From contig NZ_JAETZZ010000015.1 in the NCBI RefSeq assembly GCF_022627325.1, forward strand, positions 87,875 to 151,874: a stretch of 64,000 nt of DNA. The letters run 5' to 3'. The notes below the pieces were generated by a model, which did not search any database, had not been told where the DNA came from, and worked only from the letters and a program-made list of their open reading frames with translations. Position 1 is the stretch's first letter. Each line of letters starts with the position of its first letter. The stretch is from Pseudomonas putida. Its GTDB lineage: Bacteria > Pseudomonadota > Gammaproteobacteria > Pseudomonadales > Pseudomonadaceae. Below are positions 25,408 through 35,227 of this stretch, in pieces. The translations under genes were made by a program, and so were the position numbers.

Positions 25408-26571
25408 TCAGTGGTCCGTCCGGTTGGACGACAGGGCCAGGTTTTCTTCGGATTTACGGGTGTTCTTCAGTTGCGCGATCCACTGCGGATCGAAGCTGCT
25501 GAGGTCGTTTTTCATTGGCAGATAACGTTCGGGGAATTCCCACACCACAACCTGTGGCGCGGCGTTCTTGAAGGCATCGCTTTGCAGGTACTTGAGCATT
25601 GGCAGCAGTGGGCCGTGACCGTCTTCGGCATAGTTGGCGACATCGCTATGCAAGGCCTGCTGCAGCGCACCGAGGAAGTTCCAGTGCGGGTTGGCGCTGT
25701 AGCTGGTGCCGACCAGCGCGACCGGGATCTGGCTGTCGGCGAACAGGGCATCGCCGCTGTCACCTGGGGCCTCGACGGGGTGGGTGCTGCGTTGCTGCAG
25801 GGTGTCCGGGCTGGGCAGCAGATTGCTGAACAGCGGGTCCAGTGGCAGGAAGTTGGTCAGGTCGCCTTTGTACGGGGCGGTGTTGCCAGCCTCGGTGATG
25901 AACGCCTGTGGGTCGCCATTGAGCAGGCTCTGGCGATTGACCGCCTCGGCCACCGCCTGGGCGGCGACTTCAGCGCCCATTGGCGTCCAGTGGGTATCGG
26001 TACGCAGGAATACCTGGCCGCGGGCCTTGGCCTGTTCCATCGGGGCCATCAGGTCAGGGGCGAAGACGTTGGCCTGACGGACCTGGGCATGGAACTGGTT
26101 GTACAGGTCCTCATGCAGGCTGGCAGGCGCCTCCTTGCCTACATACTCCGAATAGACCCGCGCCTTGGCCGGCACGATCGCCAGCACCAGCTGGCTACCG
26201 TGCTGTTGCAGGGTGTCGCGCACACCGCGGATCAGCGCCAGGTTTTCCTGCATGAGCTGGTCGGCACCGGCAGTCGGCTTGAATTCTTCATCGCTGAACA
26301 GCCACTGGTCACGGCCCAGCACCACGCCTGGGCGGCCCTCGTTGAACAGCTTGTAATCCAGGGCTGCCCAAAGGTTGGTGCCCAGGCGCTTGATCGGGAA
26401 CTCATCGTCGTAGTGCGTTTCGGCGGCCTTGGCCAGCTTGCCGTTGAGCAGGGTCATCTGCTCGGTGCGCTGGAAGCTTTGCAGGCCGCCGGTGGACCAG
26501 GCGCCCATGCCCACCAGCAGGCCGAGGAACGACAGGGAATAGGTGATGCGTAATGTCCGGGTCATGGTCAT
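25408..26571 (-). CDS. algJ: AlgJ: alginate O-acetylase component
   Basis: 387-residue SGNH-like hydrolase anchored by an uncleaved N-terminal helix (about 8-26). Catalytic elements are visible: the Asp-x-His motif RTDTHWTPMGAE and the nucleophile in LVGTSYSAN. It works in the periplasm on acetyl groups delivered by AlgI. The ATG at 26571 lies just after the algI stop with GAGG between; a second ATG two codons later (26565) is possible. The open frame to 26859 is just antisense to algI and is rejected as start. Confidence 0.95.
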   Translation of the reverse strand: MTMTRTLRITYSLSFLGLLVGMGAWSTGGLQSFQRTEQMTLLNGKLAKAAETHYDDEFPIKRLGTNLWAALDYKLFNEGRPGVVLGRDQWLFSDEEFKPTAGADQLMQENLALIRGVRDTLQQHGSQLVLAIVPAKARVYSEYVGKEAPASLHEDLYNQFHAQVRQANVFAPDLMAPMEQAKARGQVFLRTDTHWTPMGAEVAAQAVAEAVNRQSLLNGDPQAFITEAGNTAPYKGDLTNFLPLDPLFSNLLPSPDTLQQRSTHPVEAPGDSGDALFADSQIPVALVGTSYSANPHWNFLGALQQALHSDVANYAEDGHGPLLPMLKYLQSDAFKNAAPQVVVWEFPERYLPMKNDLSSFDPQWIAQLKNTRKSEENLALSSNRTDH

Positions 26572-26576
26572 CAACC

Positions 26577-28037
26577 TCAGAACTGGAAGTAAAGGAACGG
26601 CGAGTAGCTCTGCGCCGAAAGCTTGAGGATCGAGGCCACGAACAGCAGCAGGATCAGGGCACGGGTCATCACCCGGGTCCAGTCCAGGCCAAGCGAACCG
26701 TCGGCATTGACCTGCGCCGGCGTGCGGATTGCTGCCGGCGGGGTGGCATTGCGGTAGAAGTCGCGCAGGCCGAAGAACGCCAGGGTGACGTAGGCAATGA
26801 CCAAGGTCGCAACCTGCAGCCCGGTGAGCTGGGCGCGGTTGAGTTCGGACAGCTGCCACTCGCCGAAGCTGAACATGGCGCCGTACATGCGGCCGGCCAC
26901 TTCCAGGTTTTCAGCGCGGAAGATCACCCAGCCGACCACCACCAGCAGGAAGGTGAACGCCCACTTGACCGGGTTGAAGCGCTGCGGGTTGGTGTCCAGG
27001 CCCAGTGCGCGTTCGATTGCCAGCCACATGCCGTGCCAGGCACCCCAGATGATGTAAGTGAAGTTGGCGCCGTGCCACAGGCCGCCCAGCAGCATGGTCA
27101 GGAACAGGTTGCGGTAGGTGTTGAAGGTGCCTTTACGGTTGCCGCCCAGGGTGATGTACAGGTAGTCGCGCAGCCAGGTCGACAGGCTGATGTGCCAGCG
27201 GCGCCAGAACTCGGTGATCGACTGGCTGATGTACGGCTGCTTGAAGTTCTCCATGAAGCGGAAGCCCATCATCAGCCCCAGGCCGATGGCCATGTCGCTG
27301 TAGCCGGAGAAGTCGAAGTACAGCTGTGCGGTGTAGGCCAGCGCACCGAGCCAGGCGTCACCGGTGGTTGGGTTCTGCAGGGCGAAGCAATGGTCGGCGA
27401 CCACCGCCAGGGTGTCGGCGATGAACACTTTCTTGATGAAGCCCTGCATGAAGCGGGTGCAGCCTTCGGAGAACTTGTCCAGGGTGTGGGTGCGGTTGTT
27501 GAACTGGTCGACCAGGTCCTTGAAGCGCAGCACGGGGCCGGCGATCAGGTGCGGGAAGATCGCCACGAACGCCGCGAAGTCGATCAGGTTGCGAGTAGCC
27601 GGGGTGTCGCCGCGGTACACGTCGATGATGTAGCTGATCGATTCGAAGATGTAGAACGAGATACCGATCGGCAGCAGCACGTGGGTGAGGATGAAGGGCT
27701 CAAGGCCGAACGAGCTGATGATCGCGTTGAGGCTGTCGACGCCGAAGTTGGCGTACTTGAAATAGCCGAGGATCGCCAGGTCTACGCCTACGCCCAGCAG
27801 CAGCCAACGCTGTGCAGGCTTGGTGCGTACGCCGGCGGCACCCACTTTGAGGCCGATCCAGTAGTTCCACAGGGTGACACCGGCGAACAGGGCGAGGAAG
27901 TCCACCCGCCACCAGGCGTAGAAGATGTAGCTGGCGACCAGCAGCAGCAGGTTGCGATAGCGTTGCCCGCTCAGGTAGTACAGGCCGAGGAATATCGGCA
28001 AGAACAGGAACAGGAACACGTTGGACGAGAAGACCAT
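26577..28037 (-). CDS. algI: AlgI: membrane-bound O-acetyltransferase for alginate
   Basis: 486-residue polytopic MBOAT protein that moves acetyl groups across the inner membrane. The family histidines are visible in GGLWHGANFTYIIWGAWHG (about residues 315-335), preceded by EFWRRWHISLSTWLRDYLYI. The start at 28037 (MVFSSNVFLFLFLP) has a GGAGAA ribosome site; the frame continues upstream through a REP element. It is 132 bases from algL, the only sizeable gap between algL and algA. Confidence 0.97.
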   Translation of the reverse strand: MVFSSNVFLFLFLPIFLGLYYLSGQRYRNLLLLVASYIFYAWWRVDFLALFAGVTLWNYWIGLKVGAAGVRTKPAQRWLLLGVGVDLAILGYFKYANFGVDSLNAIISSFGLEPFILTHVLLPIGISFYIFESISYIIDVYRGDTPATRNLIDFAAFVAIFPHLIAGPVLRFKDLVDQFNNRTHTLDKFSEGCTRFMQGFIKKVFIADTLAVVADHCFALQNPTTGDAWLGALAYTAQLYFDFSGYSDMAIGLGLMMGFRFMENFKQPYISQSITEFWRRWHISLSTWLRDYLYITLGGNRKGTFNTYRNLFLTMLLGGLWHGANFTYIIWGAWHGMWLAIERALGLDTNPQRFNPVKWAFTFLLVVVGWVIFRAENLEVAGRMYGAMFSFGEWQLSELNRAQLTGLQVATLVIAYVTLAFFGLRDFYRNATPPAAIRTPAQVNADGSLGLDWTRVMTRALILLLFVASILKLSAQSYSPFLYFQF

Positions 28038-28122
28038 CCCGGTTCTCCTAAATGGTTCACAGCATCCAGGGCAAAGCGCCCCCCTAACCCCCCAGCCCAA
28101 AAACCGGAAGGCACCTCGTATT

Positions 28123-28161
28123 CCTGTGGCAACTGGCTTGGCGACAAGCCGGCTCCACAGG
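28123..28161. repeat. REP-like palindrome between algL and algI
   Basis: CCTGTGG (28123-28129) pairs with CCACAGG (28155-28161) around GGCTTGGCGACAAGCCGGC, a degenerate REP. It lies inside the alginate operon and may tune the relative amounts of upstream and downstream mRNA. Confidence 0.6.
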
Positions 28162-28169
28162 GTTTCGCG

Positions 28170-29273
28170 TTATTTCTTCGAAGCCGCGCTCGGGTCATAG
28201 ACCCGGGACAGGTTGCCGCCAAGGCGGAAGCTGTCGAACGGCTGCATCTCGTGTTTGCGCTCAAGGGTGTCGCCCACGCACTGGTACAGCGCGCACCAAG
28301 GCTCAAGCCAGGCGTACTTGCCGTCGACCTTGAGGTCCTTCATGTCCTGTTTCTCACCCGCACGCTCGGCGAAGTGGCGCGGGTCGCGGGCGCCGTAGAG
28401 CACGCCTTCGCCCAGGCGCTGCAGGGCAAAGTTGTTTTCGCTGCGTAGGTCCACGCCGTTGGCCTTGGCAAAGCTTGCGATCATCGCCAGTGGCGGCAGG
28501 GCGTAGTTGTGGTACGCCAGGGCACGCTGCTTGCGCTTGATTTCGTTGGGCAGGAAGCCCTGGTCGTCGATCTGGTTGGCGCCGACCTTGTATTCCTTCA
28601 CCGCCCAGTCGAACAGGTCACGGCGGTCGGTGGCCACGGCGGTGGCCATCACCGACCAGGCCGCCCAATAGCTATGGTTGTTGATCTTCTCCAGCGGCAG
28701 GTTGCTCCAGTCGCGCACGGTCTGCTCGGCCAGGCGGGCGAACCACTTCTCGATCAGCTCGGCCTCGGCCTGGTGTGCGGCCAGGGGCTGCGAGTTGGAG
28801 AATTTCAGGCGCAGCCACGAGCCACTCATGCTGCCCAGCGCCCATTTGCGCATGGACTTGCCGGTGTGGTTGTAGTTGGTGGACATCAGCGCATCGGCGC
28901 GCGCCCAGGTGCCCAGCCATGTCAGCGTGCAGTCCAGTTGTGCCGGACGGCCGTCACGCATGTACTGGTTGACCATCTTGGCGACACCACGCTCCAGGGT
29001 GGTGATGTCTTTGGTGGAGTCGCGGAAGGCTTGTTCCGACTCCTTGTTCAGGGTCGCCCGAGCCTTGTCAGAGCCTTCGTACTTGCTGCGAAACTGCAGC
29101 GCGCCGGTGTAGGGTTTGGGCGCAGATTCGCAGCGGAAGTTGCCGTCACTGGTCTTGAGCTTTTCAACCCCCTCGTAATAACCCTGAGGGGGTACCAGCG
29201 CGGCATGCGCGGCACCGCCGGTCAGGGCCAGCACGAGCAGGGCGGGGCTGAAGAGTCGCTTGAATGCAGTCAT
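28170..29273 (-). CDS. algL: AlgL: poly(beta-D-mannuronate) lyase
   Basis: Periplasmic alginate lyase of 367 residues (family PL5) that cleaves stray polymer by beta-elimination. Signal peptide at about 1-25 (MTAFKRLFSPALLVLALTGG). Catalytic elements are in EKINNHSYWAAWSVMATA (Asn-His) and in the later RALAYHNYALPPLAMIA (Tyr). The start at 29273 lies seven bases after the algX stop. The length equals that of the P. aeruginosa enzyme as I remember it. Confidence 0.97.
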   Translation of the reverse strand: MTAFKRLFSPALLVLALTGGAAHAALVPPQGYYEGVEKLKTSDGNFRCESAPKPYTGALQFRSKYEGSDKARATLNKESEQAFRDSTKDITTLERGVAKMVNQYMRDGRPAQLDCTLTWLGTWARADALMSTNYNHTGKSMRKWALGSMSGSWLRLKFSNSQPLAAHQAEAELIEKWFARLAEQTVRDWSNLPLEKINNHSYWAAWSVMATAVATDRRDLFDWAVKEYKVGANQIDDQGFLPNEIKRKQRALAYHNYALPPLAMIASFAKANGVDLRSENNFALQRLGEGVLYGARDPRHFAERAGEKQDMKDLKVDGKYAWLEPWCALYQCVGDTLERKHEMQPFDSFRLGGNLSRVYDPSAASKK

Positions 29274-29280
29274 GGTCGCC

Positions 29281-30720
29281 TCACTGGCCGGCCTGCGCGG
29301 TTTGCGCGGGCATGGCGTAGTTGTTGCGTTTGCAGAGCTTGGCCTCGACTTTCTGAGTACCGTTTTCCGGCCCCTGGACCTCGAGTGCCAACAGGTTCTG
29401 GCTGGCCCAGTCCTCGTCTTCACGCATCTGGAAGACGAAGCGGCCATTGGTGTCGGAGGTTTCCGGCTTCTCGATCTTGATGTCCTCGTGGCGCCCGTTG
29501 AGGTACCAGAGGGTGGCTTGCAGCACCTTCACCGAAGGGTCTTCGAACTTGATGTCCATCTGCAGGTTGCGGTTGATCAGGTCCTTGATCACGCCGCCCT
29601 TGCCGTTGACCATCAGCTCGTTCTTGCCGGGCTTGAGGGTGCTGCTGGCGCTCATCAGTGCCGGACGCGCGTCACAGCCATCGTCGAGCAGCGCGAGGAT
29701 CTGCCGCCAGATGGTTTCCTGGTCCAGGCGATACAGGGGCGAGAATTCCCAGATGAGGATCTTCGGTGGATTGTTCTGGAATTCCTCACTGCCCAGGTAC
29801 TCGATCATCGAGCCTTCCAGGCCGCCACCAGGGAAGGCGACGTTGAGCACGTCGGCACCGATGTACTGCTCCAGGAAACCGGAGAAGTTGTAGTTCTTGC
29901 CGCTGTGGCTGGTGCCGACCAGGGTGATCTGGGCGTTACCGCTGTCACCGAACAGATCGTCGCCGCCGCTGGCACCTTTCGGTTCGGTGGCGAACTGGTC
30001 CATGTACTGCACGGCATAGCTGGTGCCGCACAGTTGCCCGGCAACGTTGTGCAGGGTGCCGGTCTTGCCCATGCGCCCGGACTTGTGGGTTTCGAATTCC
30101 TTGCGTGGGATACCTTCGAAGGCCGGCATCTTGTGGACGGTGTCGGCCACGATCCTGGCTGCACGCTCAGCGCCGTAAGGCGTCCAGTGCTGGTCACCAC
30201 GGAAGTAGAAGTCCTTGCCCTGGTCGGCGGCCGCCAACTGTTCGTTGGTCAGCGGCGACAGGTCCGGCACGTTGTAGCCCATGCTGGCGAAGCGCTTGAG
30301 CATGGCCTGGTAGTTGCCAAGGGCCTTCTGGTAATCGAAGGCGGCTTTCTCGGCCGGGTTGAGCATGTTGCGGTTCACCAGGCCTCGGGTGGGCTGGTAC
30401 ACCATCACCAGTTCAACGCCGCGCTTCTTGAACGCGTCGTGCACTTGCTGCAGGCGTTTGTAGCCTGCCGGTGTGGTGTTGAACTCGGTACGCAGGTCTT
30501 CGCGGGTACGGAACAACCAGTCGCCCTTGGCCTGTACCAGCGTGGTGAAGTTCTGCTGGTAGCGGGTGGTGTAGCGACTGGCGTCGTGTGCTTCGGGGCA
30601 CAGCTGGCAGCAAGGCTCGGCAGTGAAGGTCGGCGCCTTGACCTCGTCGGCGCGCACGCCCTGGCTGATGGCCAGGAGGGCGGCGGACAGGCCCAGCAAT
30701 TTCATCAAGTGTGGGGTCAT
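29281..30720 (-). CDS. algX: AlgX: alginate O-acetyltransferase / secretion-complex protein
   Basis: 479-residue periplasmic protein that performs the final O-acetyl transfer to alginate. Signal peptide (about 1-24), then an SGNH-like domain with the Asp-x-His pair in RGDQHWTPYGAERAARI and the nucleophile Ser in LVGTSHSGKNYNF, followed by a C-terminal carbohydrate-binding domain (about 350-470). ATG 30705 (MKLLGL) is a second possible start. The neighbours are algG upstream and algL downstream, as in all Pseudomonas alginate operons. Confidence 0.97.
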   Translation of the reverse strand: MTPHLMKLLGLSAALLAISQGVRADEVKAPTFTAEPCCQLCPEAHDASRYTTRYQQNFTTLVQAKGDWLFRTREDLRTEFNTTPAGYKRLQQVHDAFKKRGVELVMVYQPTRGLVNRNMLNPAEKAAFDYQKALGNYQAMLKRFASMGYNVPDLSPLTNEQLAAADQGKDFYFRGDQHWTPYGAERAARIVADTVHKMPAFEGIPRKEFETHKSGRMGKTGTLHNVAGQLCGTSYAVQYMDQFATEPKGASGGDDLFGDSGNAQITLVGTSHSGKNYNFSGFLEQYIGADVLNVAFPGGGLEGSMIEYLGSEEFQNNPPKILIWEFSPLYRLDQETIWRQILALLDDGCDARPALMSASSTLKPGKNELMVNGKGGVIKDLINRNLQMDIKFEDPSVKVLQATLWYLNGRHEDIKIEKPETSDTNGRFVFQMREDEDWASQNLLALEVQGPENGTQKVEAKLCKRNNYAMPAQTAQAGQ

Positions 30721-30733
30721 GGTCTGGGCTTCC

Positions 30734-32293
30734 TTAATCGATCATTTCGGTCTGGCGTTCGACCGGGTCGATCAGCACGGCCTTCTGCTGGCGCACCAGC
30801 AGGTCGAGGATTTCGTCCTGGCGCTCACCGAGGATGCCGTTGAGGCTGATGCCGCTGGCCTTGCGCGGGGCGAGCATGGAGACTTTGTACAGCTCCACCG
30901 AGAGCGGTGAGTCGATCGAAAGAGGCCCAGAACCATTGGCCGCCAGCTCACCGCCGACCACGATCAGGGACACCTTGGTGTCGAACGGGTCGAGGGCGAT
31001 GTCACGGTCGGTATCGGACAAGTCCTTGATGTGCCCGTAGACACCCACCAGGCCGTTGGCCACGGCGACGTTTTCATACAGGCGGATGTTCACGCTGTTG
31101 CGCACGCGGATGCCGTGGCGACGGTTGTTGATCAGCTTGTTGCCCCAGATCAGGTTGTCGCCGCTCTCGTACAACGTGATGCCGTCGGTGTGGTTGCGGT
31201 AGATCTCGTTGTAGGCGATCAGGTTGTTGACGCTGTTACGGTCGATCACCACGCCCGAGAGCTTGTTGTCGTAGCTCTTGTTGTTGATGATCCAGCTGTC
31301 GTTGACCTCACGCGATACGATGATCCCGTGCTTTTTCTTGGTGCCATACACCGTGTTGCCGGCGATGATCAGGCGGTGCGAACGGTCGTGCGGGTCGATG
31401 CCGTAGACGATGTTGTCGCGGTAGGTGCTGTCCTTGACCACGAAGTCCTGGGTCTCGTAGCAGTAGAACCCGTACCACATGTCGCTGAATTCCGAGCCGA
31501 TGATCCAGCCGGTGGGCTCCGGGCGGCCCATGCGCTTGGCCATGTTCGGGGTGTACTGCGAGATGCTCACACCGTACGACTTGGACTTGGCATAGCCAAA
31601 GCTGGCCATCTTGGTGTTGACGATGTACGTCTCGGTACCGCCCCACGACAGCAGGAACGGGCGGAATTCCTTGGGCGAGCGGAAGGTCGCCGGACCGTTG
31701 TCCTTCTCGCGCCAGCCAGTGACCTGGGTGTCGCTGACAAACAGTTTGCCGTCATTGACCAGGAACGCGCCGCCCTCCTGGGACAGGCGCAGTTGCTTGA
31801 CCTTGCCGTCGATCTCGAGAATGCCCTTGTGCCCCACCACGATCGGTAGGCGCGCCAGGTAAACCCCTGGCTCGACTTCGCTGAGGTACTGTTTGGGCAC
31901 CTTCTTGCTCAGCTCGACCAGGTCGACATGGCCATCATCGACAAAGATCGCCTGGGGGATGCCGTGCTGGCGTTGTACCCACTCGGCAGCCTTGTTGTCG
32001 CCGCCGATGAATTCCTTGAGCGATTCCTCTTGCAGCATGCGGCGCACGCTGACCTTGCCCTTGTGGCTGCGGTCGATCTTTTTCTGCACGGCGGCGGCGG
32101 TGTAACCGCTCAGATCGGGCAGCTTGGGCGGGTCCATGTGCAGCGGCTCGGTCGGGGCGCTGGACACGGTGTAGGTCTTGGCCTGCTGCAGTTCCTTGGC
32201 AATCACCGCAGGTTCTGCGGCGACGGCCAGGCCTGTGGCCAGCAGCAAAGCGCTGGCCAGAAGGCTGTGACGTATGTGCGGGTGAAGGTTCAT
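30734..32293 (-). CDS. algG: AlgG: mannuronan C5-epimerase
   Basis: 519-residue periplasmic right-handed parallel beta-helix enzyme that converts mannuronate to guluronate within the polymer. Signal peptide about 1-26. The catalytic DPHD motif is present in VYGIDPHDRSHRLIIAGN. Repeated NxxxxN beta-helix turns follow (NLIAYNEIYRNHTDGITLYE, NLIWGNKLINNRRHGIRVRN). It is encoded between algE and algX and belongs to the periplasmic scaffold that protects alginate during export. Confidence 0.97.
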   Translation of the reverse strand: MNLHPHIRHSLLASALLLATGLAVAAEPAVIAKELQQAKTYTVSSAPTEPLHMDPPKLPDLSGYTAAAVQKKIDRSHKGKVSVRRMLQEESLKEFIGGDNKAAEWVQRQHGIPQAIFVDDGHVDLVELSKKVPKQYLSEVEPGVYLARLPIVVGHKGILEIDGKVKQLRLSQEGGAFLVNDGKLFVSDTQVTGWREKDNGPATFRSPKEFRPFLLSWGGTETYIVNTKMASFGYAKSKSYGVSISQYTPNMAKRMGRPEPTGWIIGSEFSDMWYGFYCYETQDFVVKDSTYRDNIVYGIDPHDRSHRLIIAGNTVYGTKKKHGIIVSREVNDSWIINNKSYDNKLSGVVIDRNSVNNLIAYNEIYRNHTDGITLYESGDNLIWGNKLINNRRHGIRVRNSVNIRLYENVAVANGLVGVYGHIKDLSDTDRDIALDPFDTKVSLIVVGGELAANGSGPLSIDSPLSVELYKVSMLAPRKASGISLNGILGERQDEILDLLVRQQKAVLIDPVERQTEMID

Positions 32294-32312
32294 TGCAGGT
32301 CCTCTACCGGCC

Positions 32313-33791
32313 TCAGAAGCGCCAGATCACGTCGACGAAGGCGCGGTGCATGTAAGAATCCGCTTCCTTGCCATAGGCATCGCCGGGTTTGAACACACCG
32401 GCACGCAGGCGCACCAGCGCGGACGGCTCGTCGATCGCCTGGCTCATCGAAGCGGGCAGCAGGCCCTGCTTGAAGTACTTGGTGACGACCACGTCCATTT
32501 CCTGGCCCAGGTCTTTCTCGCCGTTGACCAGCTGGCGGTTCACGCCGTTGTCGTTGACCGCGGCGTTGATGCCGCTGGAGCCGATGTTCTGCGAGCCATC
32601 GACACGCCAGAACTTGTGGTAGATGAAGCTGGCGTCGTAGTCCTCGCGCAGTTGCCAGGAGGCGAACAGCGTGGCCGCCTGCAGGTTGCCCAGCTCGCCA
32701 CGGAAGGCCTCGCCGAAGCGGTGTACGCGCGAGCGGGTACCGGTGAAGTTGGAGCGGTTGCTCTCAAGGCCGGTCTGCTCGAAGTTGTTCGAACCGTCGT
32801 CGCCACCGCCGCCGCTGCCGCGGGCATAGGCCGCGCCGACCTGCCAGTTCGGGTCCAGACGCAGGCGGATGCCCAGGTCGGTGGCCCAGGCGTTGACGTC
32901 GCCGCTCTGCTTGCCGGTGACGACCTGATCGTCACCGACCAGCTGGCTGTTGAGCTTGTCGCGATCACCGGTCAGCCAGGTCAGGCTGCCCCAGTAGTTG
33001 ACGGTGTGGTCGTTGCGCCAGTTGTAGGCGTCGCTGTTGGCTTCCAGGCCCAGCCAGGTGAGGTCACCGGTGCGGGTCTTGTCCAGTGCGTCGATGGTTT
33101 CGCCCGGGCTTTTCAGGCTGCCACTGTCATGGGTGTGATGGGCGCGCAGGCCGACCCAGTGGCCCGGTGTCCACTGCGTGGCGATGTTACCGTAGAGGTG
33201 CGTACGGTCTTCGTCTTCCGGGGCCAGCTCGGTCAGGTCGGTGCGGTACTCGCTGAAGCGCTGGGCCACACCCAGGTCCGCCTTGAGCAAGGTGGTGTCG
33301 AAGGTCCAGTTCAACGCTTCGATGTTGGTGTCGCGCCACATCCCGTCGTCGCTGCGCAGGCGTTGGCGACCCAGGCGCAGCTGCTCGCCGGGGTACGCGG
33401 TGAGGCCACTGTAGCCAACCCAGAACTCGCGCATGGCCAGGTAGCTCTTGTCGGGTTGACGGCTGTCGTCACCGGTGTCGGTGGTGGTGCCGTCGTCGTT
33501 CTGGCGCAAGGTGTCGGTTTCGATGGTGTCGGTGGCGGCGACGGCCTGGCCCATGGCATACGCACTCCAGTTGCCACGCTCGCCGTACACCCAAGGGCGC
33601 AGGTCCAGGCCCAGGCCGTTGACGTCACCGCCGGAGCGGGTGCCCAGGTCGCGATCGTCTTCCGACTGGCCGGTGATTTTCACATCCAGGCCGAAGTTCT
33701 TCTGGGCAGTCATGTCGGCCAGGGTCGGGCAGGACCACAGCAGGGCGAAGCTCAGGCCGATACCGGCTTTCACGAAGGGATTGAGCGTCAT
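32313..33791 (-). CDS. algE: AlgE: alginate outer-membrane export porin
   Basis: 492-residue outer-membrane beta barrel (18 strands in the P. aeruginosa protein) that releases alginate. Signal peptide about 1-26. Strand-like alternation runs to the C-terminal aromatic residue (AFVDVIWRF), and the YLAMREFWVGYSGLTAYPGE and LRLGRQRLRSDDGMWRDTN segments are family-typical. The gene overlaps the end of algK by four bases, consistent with the AlgK-AlgE outer-membrane complex. Confidence 0.96.
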   Translation of the reverse strand: MTLNPFVKAGIGLSFALLWSCPTLADMTAQKNFGLDVKITGQSEDDRDLGTRSGGDVNGLGLDLRPWVYGERGNWSAYAMGQAVAATDTIETDTLRQNDDGTTTDTGDDSRQPDKSYLAMREFWVGYSGLTAYPGEQLRLGRQRLRSDDGMWRDTNIEALNWTFDTTLLKADLGVAQRFSEYRTDLTELAPEDEDRTHLYGNIATQWTPGHWVGLRAHHTHDSGSLKSPGETIDALDKTRTGDLTWLGLEANSDAYNWRNDHTVNYWGSLTWLTGDRDKLNSQLVGDDQVVTGKQSGDVNAWATDLGIRLRLDPNWQVGAAYARGSGGGGDDGSNNFEQTGLESNRSNFTGTRSRVHRFGEAFRGELGNLQAATLFASWQLREDYDASFIYHKFWRVDGSQNIGSSGINAAVNDNGVNRQLVNGEKDLGQEMDVVVTKYFKQGLLPASMSQAIDEPSALVRLRAGVFKPGDAYGKEADSYMHRAFVDVIWRF

Positions 33792-35215
33792 AGCGAGTCC
33801 TCACCGTCTACTTCTTTTTCGTCGTCTTGCAGGGCCTCGAGGGCCAGGGTGCTGGCGCCGCCTTGGGCCATGCTGCCGCGAGCCTGCCTTTCCTGCGCCA
33901 GCAGGCTCTGCGCCTGGCTGCGCTGGTCAGGCGTGAGTTGTTGGTCGAGTTGCTGCAGCAGTTCGGTGGCCTGCGGCGTCGGGTTGGCCTGCGCAAGCTG
34001 GGCGAATACCCAGGCGTCGCCCGGTTGCGGGCGAATGCCATGGCCTTCGCTGAACAGCTGGGCAAGGGCGTAGTCGGCACTGTTCTGGCCACCGCGGGCG
34101 GCGCTGAGCAGATGGTCGACGGCCTTTTGCGGCTCGACGTTGCCCAGGTAGCCACGGCGATACAGCTGGCCAAGGTAGTAGTGGGCGCTGACTTCGCCGG
34201 CCTCGGCAGCGGCCTGCAGGTGGCGTTCGGCCTTTTCGGCATCCGCGGGCAAGGTCTTGCCTTCGTAGTACAGGCGGCCCAGCAGCAGTTCGGCGCGCGG
34301 CTGTTCGGCTTCGCGGCCTTTGTCGATGTAGGCCATCAACTGGTCGGTGTCGCCCAGTTCCGGGAAGTCGTAGACCAGTTGCGCCAGGCTCACCCAAGAC
34401 GCCGGATTGGCCTCAGCGACCTGTTCCAGCAGCGCCTTGGCGGTTTTCTCGTCGGTCTGGCCCAGGCTGCGGTCGGCCAGTACACGGGCAACGCTGTCGA
34501 CCCGAGAGGCAGGCACCGACCCGCGGGCATAGGCGGATTTGAGCTGGCCGATCAGGGCCGCCTGCTGGTCGGCCTGGCCGCGTTTCTGGTACACGGTGGC
34601 CAGTTCCACATAGCAGATGTCGTTGGTGTTCAGCGCAGCCTTGCAGATGTCCTCGACCTCAGCCAGGTGCTGGTCGTAGGTCCCCTGGGTGCGATACAGC
34701 AGCACCTGGGCCAGGCCCGCTTCCGGGTTGCCGGCCGCGCGCCACTGGTCGATTTGCTGCTGGGCATTGATGTCGGGGAAGCTCTGCGGGTAGGTCAGGT
34801 AGAGCATCGCCAGCGGGATCAGGGTGTTGCCCTGGCCCTGCTTGGCGGCGAGCTTGAGCAGGGTCTGGGCTTCTTCGCGTTCTGCCTGGGTGCTGTCGGG
34901 CTTGGCCACCAGCAGGCGGCCGAGGCGTGCCTGGGCGCGTGGCGAAGTGGCCGCCGCAGCGCGATAAGTGGCCTCGGCTTCCTTGAGTTGATCGGGGTCA
35001 CGGGTAGCGACCTTGATGTCGGCCAGGCCGACTTGTGCCTCGCTGTAGCCCAGGTCCGCCAGCGCCTTGTAGTTGCGCTCGGCCAGCGCGGTGTCACCGC
35101 GCTTGAGGGCTTCGTTGGCCAGGCGCTGGTCGGGCAGGCCGGCACAGCCTGCCAGGGCGATGGCCGCGGCCAGGGCGCAGAGGCCCAGGCTTGCGCTCTT
35201 CTTGTGGGGCATCAT
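33788..35215 (-). CDS. algK: AlgK: TPR/Sel1 lipoprotein of the alginate secretion complex
   Basis: 475-residue outer-membrane lipoprotein. The signal peptide ends in the lipobox LAGC (Cys about residue 24). The mature protein is a row of Sel1/TPR-like helical repeats (ADLGYSEAQVGLADIKVATR, AARGGQNSADYALAQLFSEG) that scaffold AlgE and AlgX. Start ATG 35215 or 35212. Its ATG-side neighbour is alg44 with 12 bases between, and its stop overlaps the algE start. Confidence 0.96.
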   Translation of the reverse strand: MMPHKKSASLGLCALAAAIALAGCAGLPDQRLANEALKRGDTALAERNYKALADLGYSEAQVGLADIKVATRDPDQLKEAEATYRAAAATSPRAQARLGRLLVAKPDSTQAEREEAQTLLKLAAKQGQGNTLIPLAMLYLTYPQSFPDINAQQQIDQWRAAGNPEAGLAQVLLYRTQGTYDQHLAEVEDICKAALNTNDICYVELATVYQKRGQADQQAALIGQLKSAYARGSVPASRVDSVARVLADRSLGQTDEKTAKALLEQVAEANPASWVSLAQLVYDFPELGDTDQLMAYIDKGREAEQPRAELLLGRLYYEGKTLPADAEKAERHLQAAAEAGEVSAHYYLGQLYRRGYLGNVEPQKAVDHLLSAARGGQNSADYALAQLFSEGHGIRPQPGDAWVFAQLAQANPTPQATELLQQLDQQLTPDQRSQAQSLLAQERQARGSMAQGGASTLALEALQDDEKEVDGEDSL

Positions 35216-35227
35216 GCGTTGATCCTC

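Noticed and set aside
26553..28448. 631-codon plus-strand frame opposite algI
   Set aside because: Shadow of a conserved MBOAT gene; it crosses an intergenic REP and the algL end without any sign of a protein fold.
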